Positions 7,261-16,574 of a stretch of DNA of 32,547 nt are shown piece by piece (positions within the stretch are counted from its first letter, which is position 1; every line of letters starts with the position of its first letter). The DNA comes from an uncultured Lachnospiraceae bacterium (GTDB lineage: Bacteria > Bacillota > Clostridia > Lachnospirales > Lachnospiraceae). The stretch covers positions 1-32,547 of the forward strand of contig CACXGE010000142.1 of the NCBI GenBank assembly GCA_902767135.1, read 5' to 3'. The translations under genes were made by a program, and so were the position numbers. The notes under the pieces were generated by a model. The model saw nothing but the letters and a program-made list of their open reading frames with translations, was not told where the DNA came from and made no database searches.

Positions 7261-8622
7261 CTATGCATCCTCAAACTCCTTATGCCTGAATTCTAACATC
7301 ACCATAACAACAGACACAATCCCTGCAGTGGCATCTGCCACTGGTCCCGCGTAAAGGACACCATCAATGCCCATAAACAGTGGCAGTATCAGAATCAATG
7401 GCAGTAGAAAAAGTGTCTGTCTGGTCAGTGCCAGAAACATACCCTTTACTGGTTTTCCAATCGCCGTAAAGAAATTAGAAGTAATGGGTTGTAAAAAGTT
7501 TACAAAGGTAAAGAACAAAAATACCCTAAAATAGCTGATGGCAAAACTGTAATACTGTTCACTTCCCTCTCCAAATAAGGAAATGATCTGCCTTGGCAGG
7601 AACTGAAATACCGAAAAGGCTGCCACAGATAAGGCTGCACCAATGGCAGTTGCCATTTTATATCCCTGCTTTACTCTCTGATACTTTGACGCCCCATAGT
7701 TAAAACTCACAATGGGCTGTAATCCCTGGGAAATACCGATAACAAAAGACATATATATCATATTTACTTTTGCTATGATACCGGAGCAGGCAATGGGGAT
7801 GGCCTCCCCATAAGTGGAAATTCCTCCATAGTACTTCAATGACTTGTTCATCACAATCTGCACCACCATCATGGCAAGCTGATTACTGCAAGGTGCCACT
7901 CCCAAAGAGGCAACCCGGCTCACATATTGCTTTTGGGGTCTGAAGTGTTCTCTTTTTAAAGTAATCGTCTTAAAATGACAAAAGTAATGTACTACCATTG
8001 CCGCTGCAACCACCTGACCAATGACCGTTGCCCAGGCTGCCCCAGCCATACCAAATCCAAAACAACTTACAAACAAAAAGTCCAATACCGTATTTACCAG
8101 TGCGCCAATCATATTACAAAGCATGGTCATTCTCGGACTTCCATCTGCACGAATCAGATGTCCCCCTCCCACTCCCAGAATCAAAACAGGAAAACCTAAG
8201 GCTGTGATTCTGGTATAAACTCTGGCATACTCTAATACATTTTCCGGGGAACCAAAAAACAAGAGCATAGGAGTCAAAAAGAGCTCTGCCACAATACAAA
8301 GAAGTGCCCCACAGCCTGTCATCATGGTAATAGCATTTCCAATATAAAAGGCCGCAGAATTTTTTTCTTCCCTTCCCATGGCAATGTTAAAGGCGGAAGC
8401 ACCGCCAATTCCAAACAAAAGGGCAATTGCCACACAGGAGGTTGACAGTGGAAAGGCGATATTGGTAGCCGCATTTCCAAGCTCTCCCACATTTCTTCCA
8501 ATAAAAAACTGGTCTACAATATTATACAGGGCAGACACCAGCATCGCTATTATGCTAGGCACAGCAAACTTACGTAAAAGGCTGGCTACCGGCTGACTGC
8601 CCAATGGATTTTCTTTGTTCAT
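7261..8622 (-). CDS. MATE-family efflux transporter
   Basis: This is a 453-residue multidrug and toxic compound extrusion protein with about twelve hydrophobic segments, normal for the family. It exchanges cations for an organic substrate across the membrane. Recognisable parts are the N-terminal PLGSQPVASLLRKFAVPSII, YNIVDQFFIGRNVG, and the mid-repeat QGLQPIVSFNYGA. The ATG has SD GAGG nine bases upstream. It follows cobT by 32 bp on the same strand, so it may be cotranscribed with the corrinoid genes. Whether it moves a corrinoid, a precursor or an unrelated compound cannot be told from sequence. Confidence 0.92.
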   Translation of the reverse strand: MNKENPLGSQPVASLLRKFAVPSIIAMLVSALYNIVDQFFIGRNVGELGNAATNIAFPLSTSCVAIALLFGIGGASAFNIAMGREEKNSAAFYIGNAITMMTGCGALLCIVAELFLTPMLLFFGSPENVLEYARVYTRITALGFPVLILGVGGGHLIRADGSPRMTMLCNMIGALVNTVLDFLFVSCFGFGMAGAAWATVIGQVVAAAMVVHYFCHFKTITLKREHFRPQKQYVSRVASLGVAPCSNQLAMMVVQIVMNKSLKYYGGISTYGEAIPIACSGIIAKVNMIYMSFVIGISQGLQPIVSFNYGASKYQRVKQGYKMATAIGAALSVAAFSVFQFLPRQIISLFGEGSEQYYSFAISYFRVFLFFTFVNFLQPITSNFFTAIGKPVKGMFLALTRQTLFLLPLILILPLFMGIDGVLYAGPVADATAGIVSVVMVMLEFRHKEFEDA

Positions 8623-8654
8623 TTGTTTTTCCTCACTTTTCTTTCATACTGCTA

Positions 8655-9719
8655 CTACTTCAACAACTCATAATGCCCAAAATCTGCCTGTTCAAAATCC
8701 GCCACTTCATTGTAAGCAGCCAGGGCAAAATCCAATAACTTCGCTCCCAGTAATCCACCGGTTCCCTCCCCAAGGCACATTCCCGCGTGAATATAAGCCT
8801 CTTTTCCAATTGCCTTCAAAGCCAGCTGCCCTGCCGGTTCTGCTGAACAGTGGGAGACAAAAATATAGTCTTTACAAAAAGGTGCCAGACGAATGGCACA
8901 GTTGGCCCCTATGGCCGAGATAAATCCATCCACCAATACCGGAACCTGATAGATAGCACCTCCCAAAAATGCACCGGCAATACCACAGATGTCATAACCT
9001 CCGACTTTTGACATCACATCCAAAACATCATCCTTCTTTGGATGGTTTACCAAAATTGCCTGCTCTATCACTTTGATTTTGTGCTCAAGGCCTTTGGATG
9101 ATAAGCCAGCCCCCCGACCAGTCACCTGGGAAACAGGAACCTCCTCCAACACAGACAACATGGCACTGGAGGTGGAGGTATTCCCAATCCCCATCTCCCC
9201 AGTAACAAATAAATTGTATCCTTGTTCTTTTAATTCTTTTACCATGTGGATTCCCACAAGAATCGCCTGTTCACACTGTTCTCTGAACATGGCTGGTCCC
9301 TTTGTCATATTCGCTGTTCCAAAGGCTATTTTTCTATGTACCATGCCCTGCACCTGTGACATATCTTTGCATATTCCGATGTCAATGGGAAACACTTTTG
9401 CGCCTGCCACTTTTGCAAAAGAATTGATGGTTGCAATCCCTTTGGTAAAATTTTCAGACACAATGGCGGTCACCTGACTACCTGTCTGGGTCACCCCTTC
9501 CTCCACCACTCCATTGTCTGCACAAAAAATTAAGACTGCCTTTTTATCCACCTTAGGATTCAGATTTCTGGTCACCCCAGCCAGTTGAATTACCATATCT
9601 TCTAATCTTCCCAGACTTCTTAGGGGCTTACCCACCTGGTCCCATTTTTCCCTTGCTGCCTGACACATGGTTTCGTCTATTGGTTCTATTCTCTTTAACA
9701 AATCTGCTAATTCACCCAT
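8655..9719 (-). CDS. cobT: Nicotinate-nucleotide-dimethylbenzimidazole phosphoribosyltransferase
   Basis: CobT joins phosphoribose from nicotinate mononucleotide to the lower-ligand base (5,6-dimethylbenzimidazole or another base), giving the alpha-ribotide for the cobamide nucleotide loop. The 354 residues match the family. Conserved segments include GKPLRSLGRLE, FCADNGVVEEGVTQ and GEMGIGNTSTSSA. The C-terminal MCLGEGTGG carries the catalytic Glu. No gene for making the base is present in the window, so the base may be scavenged or made elsewhere. It lies 15 bp after hemL on the same strand. Confidence 0.96.
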   Translation of the reverse strand: MGELADLLKRIEPIDETMCQAAREKWDQVGKPLRSLGRLEDMVIQLAGVTRNLNPKVDKKAVLIFCADNGVVEEGVTQTGSQVTAIVSENFTKGIATINSFAKVAGAKVFPIDIGICKDMSQVQGMVHRKIAFGTANMTKGPAMFREQCEQAILVGIHMVKELKEQGYNLFVTGEMGIGNTSTSSAMLSVLEEVPVSQVTGRGAGLSSKGLEHKIKVIEQAILVNHPKKDDVLDVMSKVGGYDICGIAGAFLGGAIYQVPVLVDGFISAIGANCAIRLAPFCKDYIFVSHCSAEPAGQLALKAIGKEAYIHAGMCLGEGTGGLLGAKLLDFALAAYNEVADFEQADFGHYELLK

Positions 9720-9734
9720 CTACATACCTCTTGC

Positions 9735-11027
9735 CTATTTTGCTCCCAATACTTCTTTCATATCTGCCAAAGTTTTATCCAGTTCCTTCTTTGTATGGGC
9801 AGCAGAGAGAAAAATTGCCTCAAACTGACTGGGTCCAAAATAGTTTCCCCGTTCTAACATCTGTTTAAAGTATGTTGCAAATGCCTTGGTATCTGCCGTC
9901 TTAGCAGTGGCATAATCTATCACCGGCTCTTTCGTAAAATACAGGCAAGACAGGGAACCCTCTCCCACAATCTGAAACGGCAGTTTCGTTTCCTGTAAAA
10001 CACCCCTTACACTCTCTCTAAAATAATCACCTAGTTCCTTTAATGTGGCGTAGATTTGAGGATGCTCACTTAAAATGGTAAGCTGGGTAATTCCTGCAAC
10101 CATGGCGACCGGATTACCACTTAGGGTTCCTGCCTGATATACCTGACCTAATGGAGCTACCACGCTCATTACATCTTTTCGTCCTCCATAGGCTCCTACC
10201 GGCATACCCCCACCAATGATCTTTCCATAGGTAATCAAATCTGGCTTCACCTTGTAATAACCGCTGGCTCCATGGATACCAAGACGAAATCCGGTAATCA
10301 CCTCGTCAAAGATCAGCAATGCCTGATTTTCATCACAAAGTTTTCGAAGTCCCTGCAAGAATCCCTCTTTCGGGAGCACAACCCCCATATTGGCAGCGAT
10401 AGGTTCCACAATCACGCAGGCAATCTGATTCTTGTTATGCTCAAACAATGCTTCTACACTTTCTAAATCATTGTAGTTTGCAGTCAAAGTATCTTGCACA
10501 CAACCCTCAGGCACCCCACCACTGTCTGGCACCCCTGCAGTCATTGCACCAGAGCCTGCTTTTACCAGCAACGAATCAGAGTGTCCGTGATAGCAGCCTG
10601 CAAATTTAATTATCTTGTTTTTTCCGGTAAATCCTCTTGCCGTGCGAATGGCACTCATCACTGCCTCCGTTCCGGAGTTCACCATACGAACCATCTCCAG
10701 CGCCGGTACCAGAGAAACCATAAGTTCTGCCATTTCTACTTCCAACTTTGCAATAGCTCCATAGCTGATTCCACGTTCCATCTGTTTTTTCATTGCCTCT
10801 ACGATTCTGGAATCATTATGCCCTAAAATCATAGGTCCCCAGGAGCCTATATAGTCAATATAAGAATTGCCATCTTCATCGTATAGGTAGGCACCTTTTG
10901 CATGCTCAATACACACCGGTTCGCAGCCTACCGGACCAAAGGCACGTACCGGACTGTTGACACCTCCTGGCATAACCTTCACTGCGCGCTGAAATATCTC
11001 TTTGGATTTTGTAGTTGTAAATGTCAT
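9735..11027 (-). CDS. hemL: Glutamate-1-semialdehyde 2,1-aminomutase
   Basis: This PLP enzyme converts glutamate 1-semialdehyde to 5-aminolevulinate, the second step of the C5 tetrapyrrole route. It is 430 residues, normal length. The N-terminal PGGVNSPVRAF is diagnostic, followed by NSGTEAVMSAIR, FAGCYHGHSD, the DEV of IFDEVITGFR, and the PLP-binding lysine in YGKIIGGGMPVGAYGG. The SD (GGGAG) lies within the end of hemB, whose stop is only 2 bp upstream, so translation is coupled. It works with hemA in the same gene run. Confidence 0.97.
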   Translation of the reverse strand: MTFTTTKSKEIFQRAVKVMPGGVNSPVRAFGPVGCEPVCIEHAKGAYLYDEDGNSYIDYIGSWGPMILGHNDSRIVEAMKKQMERGISYGAIAKLEVEMAELMVSLVPALEMVRMVNSGTEAVMSAIRTARGFTGKNKIIKFAGCYHGHSDSLLVKAGSGAMTAGVPDSGGVPEGCVQDTLTANYNDLESVEALFEHNKNQIACVIVEPIAANMGVVLPKEGFLQGLRKLCDENQALLIFDEVITGFRLGIHGASGYYKVKPDLITYGKIIGGGMPVGAYGGRKDVMSVVAPLGQVYQAGTLSGNPVAMVAGITQLTILSEHPQIYATLKELGDYFRESVRGVLQETKLPFQIVGEGSLSCLYFTKEPVIDYATAKTADTKAFATYFKQMLERGNYFGPSQFEAIFLSAAHTKKELDKTLADMKEVLGAK

Positions 11028-11029
11028 AA

Positions 11030-12010
11030 TTACATTCTCCCTTCCTTAATGTACTTCGCAATTTCCTTTGCATAATAGGTAATCAGCATATCTGCTCCTG
11101 CCCGATACACGGAAACTGTGGATTCGCACACAATAGAGGCTTCATCTATGTAACCTGCCGCTGCAGCTGCCTTAATCATGGCATACTCCCCACTGACACT
11201 ATAGGCTGCCAGAGGTTTCTCAAACCTTTCCCGGATATCTCGTACAATATCAAGAAAAGCAAGTGCAGGCTTTACCATAAGAATATCTGCCCCTTCTTTG
11301 CAGTCAAGTTCCGCTTCTCTTATAGCCTCTCTTCGATTGTGGTAATCCATCTGGTATCCTTTTCGGTCACCAAACTCCGGTGCCGAACCTGCCGCTTCCC
11401 GAAACGGTCCATAAAAGGAAGAAGCATATTTCACGGCATAGGACATGATTGGTGTATTCACAAATCCGTTACCATCCAAAGTATTTCTTATGGCCTGGAT
11501 TCTTCCATCCATCATGTCGGAAGGTGCTACCATATCCGCCCCTGCTTTTGCATGGGATAATGCTGTCTTTGATAGTACCTCCAAAGTCTTGTCATTGTCC
11601 ACGGTTTTTCCATCTAAAATTCCACAGTGCCCATGGGAGGTGTATTCACACATACACACGTCGGTAATACAATACAACCCTGGATAATTTTTTTTAATAT
11701 AGATCAAAGCCTTTTGTACCACTCCATCCTCTGCCCAGGCACTGCTTCCACAGGCATCTTTGTGTTTCGGAATACCGAATAAAAGAATACTCTTTACTCC
11801 AGAATCACATATCCTATCCAATTCTTCCCCAATTCGGTCAATACTATATCTATACTGCCCTGGCATAGAGGAAATTTCTTCCTTAATATTGACTCCTTCC
11901 ACTACAAACAACGGATAAATTAAGGTATCCGCCGAAACCCTTGTCTCCTGTACCATTCCCCGAATCATTGGATTACTTCTCAATCTTCTTGGTCTATCTA
12001 TCAAACTCAT
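11030..12010 (-). CDS. hemB: Porphobilinogen synthase (delta-aminolevulinate dehydratase)
   Basis: HemB condenses two 5-aminolevulinates to porphobilinogen in the cytoplasm. The protein is 326 residues from the ATG at 12010. A GTG three codons upstream is possible, but AAGGTGAT fits the ATG better. The zinc-type cysteine cluster is seen in DVCMCEYTSHGHCG, so this is a Zn-dependent enzyme. The two active-site lysines are in YAVKYASSFYGPFREA and ADILMVKPALAF. It overlaps the end of cobA-hemD by 17 bp. Confidence 0.96.
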   Translation of the reverse strand: MSLIDRPRRLRSNPMIRGMVQETRVSADTLIYPLFVVEGVNIKEEISSMPGQYRYSIDRIGEELDRICDSGVKSILLFGIPKHKDACGSSAWAEDGVVQKALIYIKKNYPGLYCITDVCMCEYTSHGHCGILDGKTVDNDKTLEVLSKTALSHAKAGADMVAPSDMMDGRIQAIRNTLDGNGFVNTPIMSYAVKYASSFYGPFREAAGSAPEFGDRKGYQMDYHNRREAIREAELDCKEGADILMVKPALAFLDIVRDIRERFEKPLAAYSVSGEYAMIKAAAAAGYIDEASIVCESTVSVYRAGADMLITYYAKEIAKYIKEGRM

Positions 12011-13571
12011 TTTTATCACCTTCTTTCTTCTTTTCTTCCTCTTCCAATAGTAATGTAATCATACTATCCATGGTTGCCTCCTTGGCAATGGAAATTTGCA
12101 TTCCATAGGATGCTGCCTCCCTGGCGGTCTGTTCTCCAATACAAAGAGCATGGACTTTCGTAAAATCTAAGGCTTCCAAACTATTTGCAAAACTTTTCAC
12201 CGTAGACGCACTGGTAAAAGTAACATAATCTATCTGCCCTTCCAAAAATTCCTGTGTGATGCTTTCTACTATAGGACCACTCTTGGTATATACCGTTCGG
12301 TAGGTTGGAATATCCTTTACTTTCACCCTTCCCAAAAGCTCTTTCATCAAATCCTTGGAGCCCTCTTCTGCACGAAAGAGATACAATGTGGTATCTTTTT
12401 CTAATCTTTGGGCTAACAACTTTCCTAAAGCTTTTGCAGAATATTCCTTTGGCATGTATTCAGGAAAGATTCCATAACACTCCAACTCTTTTCTTGTGCC
12501 CTGTCCAATCACTGCAAAGGACAGGTTGGGATTGGATAAAAGAGAGCGCATATCAAGCTTCCTATACCGCATCTGCTCAAAGAAATGTCTGACTCCCTGG
12601 GGACTGGTGAAACCAATACACACCTTATCTCTCCTTCCACTTACTTCCTCCATTGCCTGAGAGAGTGATACTTTCTCTTCCTCTCCAACACTCCACATTG
12701 GAATGGTTTCAATGGATGGCATTTCTACTACCTGTGCACCCAGCTCCCGCAGTTTTTTTGCCAGAGAGGAAATACGCTCTCTAGGTCTTGTGATTAACAC
12801 CTGTGTGCCAAACAAGGGTTTCTTTTCCACCCAGGAAAGTTCTTTTTCCAACAGACACACTTTGCCCACCACAATCACCGCCGGACTCTGAATCTTTAAA
12901 TCATTGGCTCTTTCTCTTAAGGTTCCCACAGTGGCCACTACCTTTCTTTGCCTGCAGGTAGTTCCTTTTTCCAAGATTGCCGCAGGCATATCCGGGCTCA
13001 TTCCCCCTGCCATCAGCCCATGACAAATGGTATCCAATGCAGTCACCCCCATAAGGAATACCAGGGTAGCATTTAATTCCACCAACGCCTTAAAATTAAT
13101 ATCCAAAGCTCCATTTTTCTTTTTGTGTCCTGTAATCACATGAAAAGAGGAAGTAAAGTCCCGGTGTGTCACCGGAATTCCATTGTATGCCGGAACCGCA
13201 ATGGAGGAAGTAATGCCGGGAACCACCTCAAAGGGAATGCGTTCCTTTGAGAGAAGCTCCAATTCTTCTCCTCCTCTTCCAAACACAAAAGGATCTCCCC
13301 CTTTTAGTCGCACCACCCGTTTTCCCTCTCTTGCCTTTTCTAATAAAATCTGATTTATCTTCTCCTGAGGAATGAGATGATGGCTAGAACGTTTTCCGGC
13401 GTTGATAAGTTCTGCCTCCTGAGGTAACCACGCTAACAATTCTAAGCTAATGAGCGCATCATATACCACCACCTGAGCCTTTGCCAACACCTCTCTTCCC
13501 TTTTGGGTGAGCAAGCCTATCTCTCCTGTCCCTGCTCCCACAAGCCACACCTTTCCCAGCTTTTCTTCCAT
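11994..13571 (-). CDS. cobA-hemD: Uroporphyrinogen-III C-methyltransferase / uroporphyrinogen-III synthase fusion
   Basis: This is a 525-residue two-domain enzyme. Residues about 1-245 are SUMT, which methylates uroporphyrinogen III at C2 and C7 with SAM to give precorrin-2: VWLVGAGTGEIGLLTQKG, VVRLKGGDPFVFGRGGEE, and PVTHRDFTSSFHVITGH. Residues about 255-510 are HemD, which closes hydroxymethylbilane to uroporphyrinogen III: VLITRPRERISSLAKKL and FTSPQGVRHFF. Such fusions are known in Clostridia. Joining the two steps directs uroporphyrinogen III toward corrinoid or siroheme instead of heme, in keeping with the absence of hemE here. It follows hemC by 15 bp. Gene naming varies (cobA, hemD, cysG-A). 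Confidence 0.95.
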   Translation of the reverse strand: MEEKLGKVWLVGAGTGEIGLLTQKGREVLAKAQVVVYDALISLELLAWLPQEAELINAGKRSSHHLIPQEKINQILLEKAREGKRVVRLKGGDPFVFGRGGEELELLSKERIPFEVVPGITSSIAVPAYNGIPVTHRDFTSSFHVITGHKKKNGALDINFKALVELNATLVFLMGVTALDTICHGLMAGGMSPDMPAAILEKGTTCRQRKVVATVGTLRERANDLKIQSPAVIVVGKVCLLEKELSWVEKKPLFGTQVLITRPRERISSLAKKLRELGAQVVEMPSIETIPMWSVGEEEKVSLSQAMEEVSGRRDKVCIGFTSPQGVRHFFEQMRYRKLDMRSLLSNPNLSFAVIGQGTRKELECYGIFPEYMPKEYSAKALGKLLAQRLEKDTTLYLFRAEEGSKDLMKELLGRVKVKDIPTYRTVYTKSGPIVESITQEFLEGQIDYVTFTSASTVKSFANSLEALDFTKVHALCIGEQTAREAASYGMQISIAKEATMDSMITLLLEEEEKKKEGDKNEFDR

Positions 13572-13586
13572 CCTTCTTACTCCTTC

Positions 13587-14471
13587 CTATTTCCACATCT
13601 TGACTAATTCCTTTGCCAGCTCTATTCCAATTTCTGCTGCATCCTGAACCTTTCCTTCCTTCACTCCCACGGAAAAATCTCCTGCCGGTTCATGAAAATA
13701 CAGTCCCCGCAAAGATAAGGTATCTCCCTTTACCAAAGCATAAGCCGCAATAGGAGAGCTACATCCTCCATCCAGATATTTTACAAAGCTTCTCTCCGCA
13801 GTGGCTGCATAAAAAGAATCTGTATCCAAGACACAGTTTAAGTACGAATAATCCTCTCCTTTGCGTCCCTGAAATGCCACAATCCCCTGTCCGGCAGCAG
13901 GAATCACTTCTTCCACTGAAAAGGTTTTTGTAATGTACTCTTCCATCCCTAATCTCACCAACCCTGCCCTGGCAAGGATGGTAGCAGCGTAATCTTCTTC
14001 CTCCAATTTTCGAAGTCTGGTCTGCACATTTCCCCGAATTCCCCGAAAGGTTGCATCGGGGTACAACTTTCTTAGCTGTTCCATTCTCCTTCCACTGGAA
14101 GTTCCAATACATCCCTCTGAAAAATCCTTCTCTCTCCCTTTTCTCACAATCACACAGTCTCTTGGATCTTCTCTTTTGGAATACCCAATCAAAGGAATCT
14201 CTTCCATAATTTCCATAGGCAGGTCTTTTAAGCTATGTACTGTAATGTCCACCCGCCCACTGAGCAGGGCTATATCTAATTCCTTCACAAACAACCCTTT
14301 TCCACCAATCTGGTCTAAATTCCTATCCAGAATTTTATCTCCGGTAGTCTTCATTGTCACCAGTTCAAACTCTATTTCCGGATGTATTTTTTTCACGCCT
14401 TCCAATGCAAGTAAGGTCTGCTTAACCGCCAGCTTACTGTCCCTGCTTCCAACCCGTACAATTTTTTTCAT
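13587..14471 (-). CDS. hemC: Hydroxymethylbilane synthase (porphobilinogen deaminase)
   Basis: HemC polymerises four porphobilinogens to hydroxymethylbilane. It is 294 residues, near the usual 300-310. Seen are the N-terminal RVGSRDSKLAVKQT, the catalytic Asp region SLKDLPMEI, the arginines in GIRGNVQTRLRKL, and the cysteine that anchors the dipyrromethane cofactor in GGCSSPIAAYA. The product feeds the downstream HemD domain. It starts at ATG with SD GGAAGG. It is separated from hemA by repeat copy C. Confidence 0.96.
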   Translation of the reverse strand: MKKIVRVGSRDSKLAVKQTLLALEGVKKIHPEIEFELVTMKTTGDKILDRNLDQIGGKGLFVKELDIALLSGRVDITVHSLKDLPMEIMEEIPLIGYSKREDPRDCVIVRKGREKDFSEGCIGTSSGRRMEQLRKLYPDATFRGIRGNVQTRLRKLEEEDYAATILARAGLVRLGMEEYITKTFSVEEVIPAAGQGIVAFQGRKGEDYSYLNCVLDTDSFYAATAERSFVKYLDGGCSSPIAAYALVKGDTLSLRGLYFHEPAGDFSVGVKEGKVQDAAEIGIELAKELVKMWK

Positions 14472-14504
14472 CTATGGAAACCCCTTCCTTCTTAAAAATT
14501 ATGG

Positions 14505-14562
14505 TATCTGTTCAGAGCTGCTGAACTGATACGTAAATGCTGAAACCTGTACTGAATCGTTA
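14505..14562. repeat. Intergenic hairpin repeat, copy C (internally deleted)
   Basis: The left hairpin ATCTGTTCAG...CTGAACTGAT is present. It is followed directly by GTAAATGCTGAAACCTGTACTG and the TCGTTA end known from copy A. The central block with ATTGCCCGATTTTTG is missing. The TTA at 14560-14562 is the complement of the hemA stop codon. It sits between hemA and hemC and could form a hairpin in their shared mRNA. Confidence 0.65.
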
Positions 14563-15795
14563 AAAAATATGGTCTGATAATACCTGCTTCATCACCGTAA
14601 GACAGGACTCCCAATGCTCTTCCTCCATCTGTTTGCGCATATCAAACAGCAATGAAGTTATGGTCTTTTTGGTTCCCAGACGTATCCGTTCTTCCACCTG
14701 CTTCCTTGTCTCTTCCTGCAACTCTTTGTTTACTTGTTTTTTTATTCTCTTATAAGCCACATCGGCTGCCATGTCACCTATGTTTTGTATCAATTCTACG
14801 TATTCTTGCATTTCCTTTTTTGAAGAGAGTTTCTCTTCCTGTTCCCGAATAATCTCCATTGCAAGTTCTATGGCTTTATTATCCTGATTTGTCCCTGAGT
14901 TTCCCCCAAGAGAGTCAATATCATAAGTGGTTACATAGTTTTCTTCCCTAAATCTACTTGAAATATCTCTTGGCACTGCCAAATCTATCAGATATCGGTG
15001 CACTCCATCCTGAAGTAACTGGGCACAATCCTCATATTTTACCGTGTGATGGGGACTGGTGGTGGCACTGATAATAATCTCAAAATCCTGCAAATGTTCA
15101 TAACGTTCTTTATAGTCTAACACTTTGCACTCCTTAGGAATCTCCACCTGCCTTGTCTTATAATTTCTCACCGTAACTGTGACCTTTGCTCCTTCCTCCA
15201 CCATACAAGAAGCTGCCATTCTTCCAATCTCTCCATTTCCAATCACCAGACATTTCACCCCTAAAAGGCTGTCTTTCTCCTGATAAAGTGCTTCCTTCAT
15301 CTGTTGAATCACAGATGTTTTTACAGCGGTTAAATGAACGGTTGATTTCACCTTTTTGGCTGCTGTAATGGCTGCCTGGAATACTTTTTCCAGATTACGG
15401 TCGGTAGTCTGTGCCTCCCTTGCATAATTTAAGGCCGTTTTCACCTGGGTGATAATCTGGTCTTCCCCAAACACCTTTGACTTCATGCCACAGGAGAGTT
15501 GAAACAGATGATGCACTGCCTCCTGGCCGGTTCGCTCCACCACCATGTTCCTATACTCTTTGGGGATGATGCCCTTTAAGGAGCAGACCATATCCAGTAA
15601 ATCTCCCCGTAGTTTTGGGGTACTGATATATACTTCCGTTCGATTGCAAGTGGATAATATCACCACTCCACTTAATTCATATGTTTCTTTCAAATAAAGC
15701 ATACCCTCAAAAGCGGCATGATGATGAAAAGAGAACATTGCTCTGGTGTCTAAATCCGCCTTCTCATAATCAATACCAATCATTTGTAGCTGCAT
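14560..15795 (-). CDS. hemA: Glutamyl-tRNA reductase
   Basis: HemA reduces glutamyl-tRNA(Glu) with NADPH to glutamate 1-semialdehyde, the first committed step of tetrapyrrole synthesis. It is 411 residues. The catalytic cysteine is in the motif ILSTCNRTEVY near residue 50. FGEDQIITQVK follows. The NADPH-binding domain has CLVIGNGEIGRMAA, then IDLAVPRDI. The C-terminal dimerisation helix region is rich in Lys and Glu. I looked for a fused precorrin-2 dehydrogenase domain and see none. The stop codon comes from the end of repeat copy C. ATG with SD GAGGTGAG. Confidence 0.94.
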   Translation of the reverse strand: MQLQMIGIDYEKADLDTRAMFSFHHHAAFEGMLYLKETYELSGVVILSTCNRTEVYISTPKLRGDLLDMVCSLKGIIPKEYRNMVVERTGQEAVHHLFQLSCGMKSKVFGEDQIITQVKTALNYAREAQTTDRNLEKVFQAAITAAKKVKSTVHLTAVKTSVIQQMKEALYQEKDSLLGVKCLVIGNGEIGRMAASCMVEEGAKVTVTVRNYKTRQVEIPKECKVLDYKERYEHLQDFEIIISATTSPHHTVKYEDCAQLLQDGVHRYLIDLAVPRDISSRFREENYVTTYDIDSLGGNSGTNQDNKAIELAMEIIREQEEKLSSKKEMQEYVELIQNIGDMAADVAYKRIKKQVNKELQEETRKQVEERIRLGTKKTITSLLFDMRKQMEEEHWESCLTVMKQVLSDHIF

Positions 15796-15859
15796 CTTCT
15801 CACCTCAACTTTTCTAAAAAATATATTTGTCCAGCCCCGCAGTTGCCAACTATCTTTCA

Positions 15860-15892
15860 TCGTATCTGTTCAGAACCACTGAGCAGTTACGA
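15860..15892. repeat. Intergenic hairpin repeat, copy D (minimal form)
   Basis: This is a 33-bp inverted repeat, TCGTATCTGTTCAG (15860-15873) against CTGAGCAGTTACGA (15879-15892), 12 of 14 positions pairing, with a 5-nt loop. It matches the left hairpin of copy C joined to the family's TTACGA end. The complement of the cbiC stop codon is TTA at 15887-15889 inside the right arm. It occupies the space between cbiC and hemA. Confidence 0.65.
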
Positions 15893-16543
15893 TCGTTCAT
15901 TATTTATCTGATAAAGCAAGGCATTACAGATGGCGGCTGCCACATTGCTTCCTCCCTTTCGTCCTCTTGCTACGATATATGGCACCCCTGCGGTCATAAT
16001 AAGTTCCTTTGCCTGTACCACATTTACAAAACCTACCGGAACTCCAATAATCAGCTTAGGCTCTATCTTTCCCTCTTTCATTAACTCATAAAGCTTTACC
16101 AACGCTGTGGGTGCATTTCCCACTGCAATAATCAAGTCTTTCTTTAAGGATGCTGCTTTTTCCATGCTGATCGTTGCCCTTGTTACCTTCTTTCTCTTTG
16201 CCTCTAATGCCACGTCCTCATCACTCATAAAGCAAAATACTTCCCCTCCATATCTTGCCAGGGATTTTTTGTTAATTCCGGACTTTGCCATCTGGGTATC
16301 TGTCACAATACAGGCACCATGCATAATAGCCGCCTTTGCTATGGAAACCGCATCCTTTGAAAAGCAGAGATTGTCTGCATAGTCAAAATCTGCTGAAGTG
16401 TGAATCACTCTTTTGATAATAGCATCCTGATCCTTTGGAAAGGTTCTTCCCTTTAATTCCTCTGTAATAATTTCAAAGCTTCTCTTTTCAATTTCCTGTG
16501 GCAATACCTGCTCCAATTCTATATTTCCTATTTTACCACTCAT
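15887..16543 (-). CDS. cbiC: Precorrin-8X / cobalt-precorrin-8 methylmutase
   Basis: CbiC moves the C11 methyl group to C12, giving (cobalt-)hydrogenobyrinate/cobyrinate. It is 218 residues, normal. The catalytic histidine is in VIHTSADFDYADN. Other family segments are IVTDTQMAKSGIN, VGNAPTALVKL and IGVPVGFVNVVQAKELI. It starts at ATG with SD AGGAGG, 31 bp after cbiP. The last three residues and stop lie in repeat copy D, so the natural C terminus may have been replaced. Confidence 0.96.
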   Translation of the reverse strand: MSGKIGNIELEQVLPQEIEKRSFEIITEELKGRTFPKDQDAIIKRVIHTSADFDYADNLCFSKDAVSIAKAAIMHGACIVTDTQMAKSGINKKSLARYGGEVFCFMSDEDVALEAKRKKVTRATISMEKAASLKKDLIIAVGNAPTALVKLYELMKEGKIEPKLIIGVPVGFVNVVQAKELIMTAGVPYIVARGRKGGSNVAAAICNALLYQINNERS

Positions 16544-16574
16544 ACATCTTCCTCCTGTAGAATGTACTTTATCG

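Noticed and set aside
9073..9477. 134-codon plus-strand frame inside cobT
   Set aside because: It is antisense to a well-conserved gene, with no SD or family signature; a shadow of cobT codon bias.
13759..14112. 117-codon minus-strand frame overlapping hemC
   Set aside because: It is on the same strand but another frame within hemC, and hemC has all family motifs intact, so no frameshift needs explaining.
14560..15795. Precorrin-2 dehydrogenase (SirC) fused to HemA
   Set aside because: The protein is only 411 residues and all of it is accounted for by glutamyl-tRNA reductase domains; the only nucleotide-binding loop is that of HemA.
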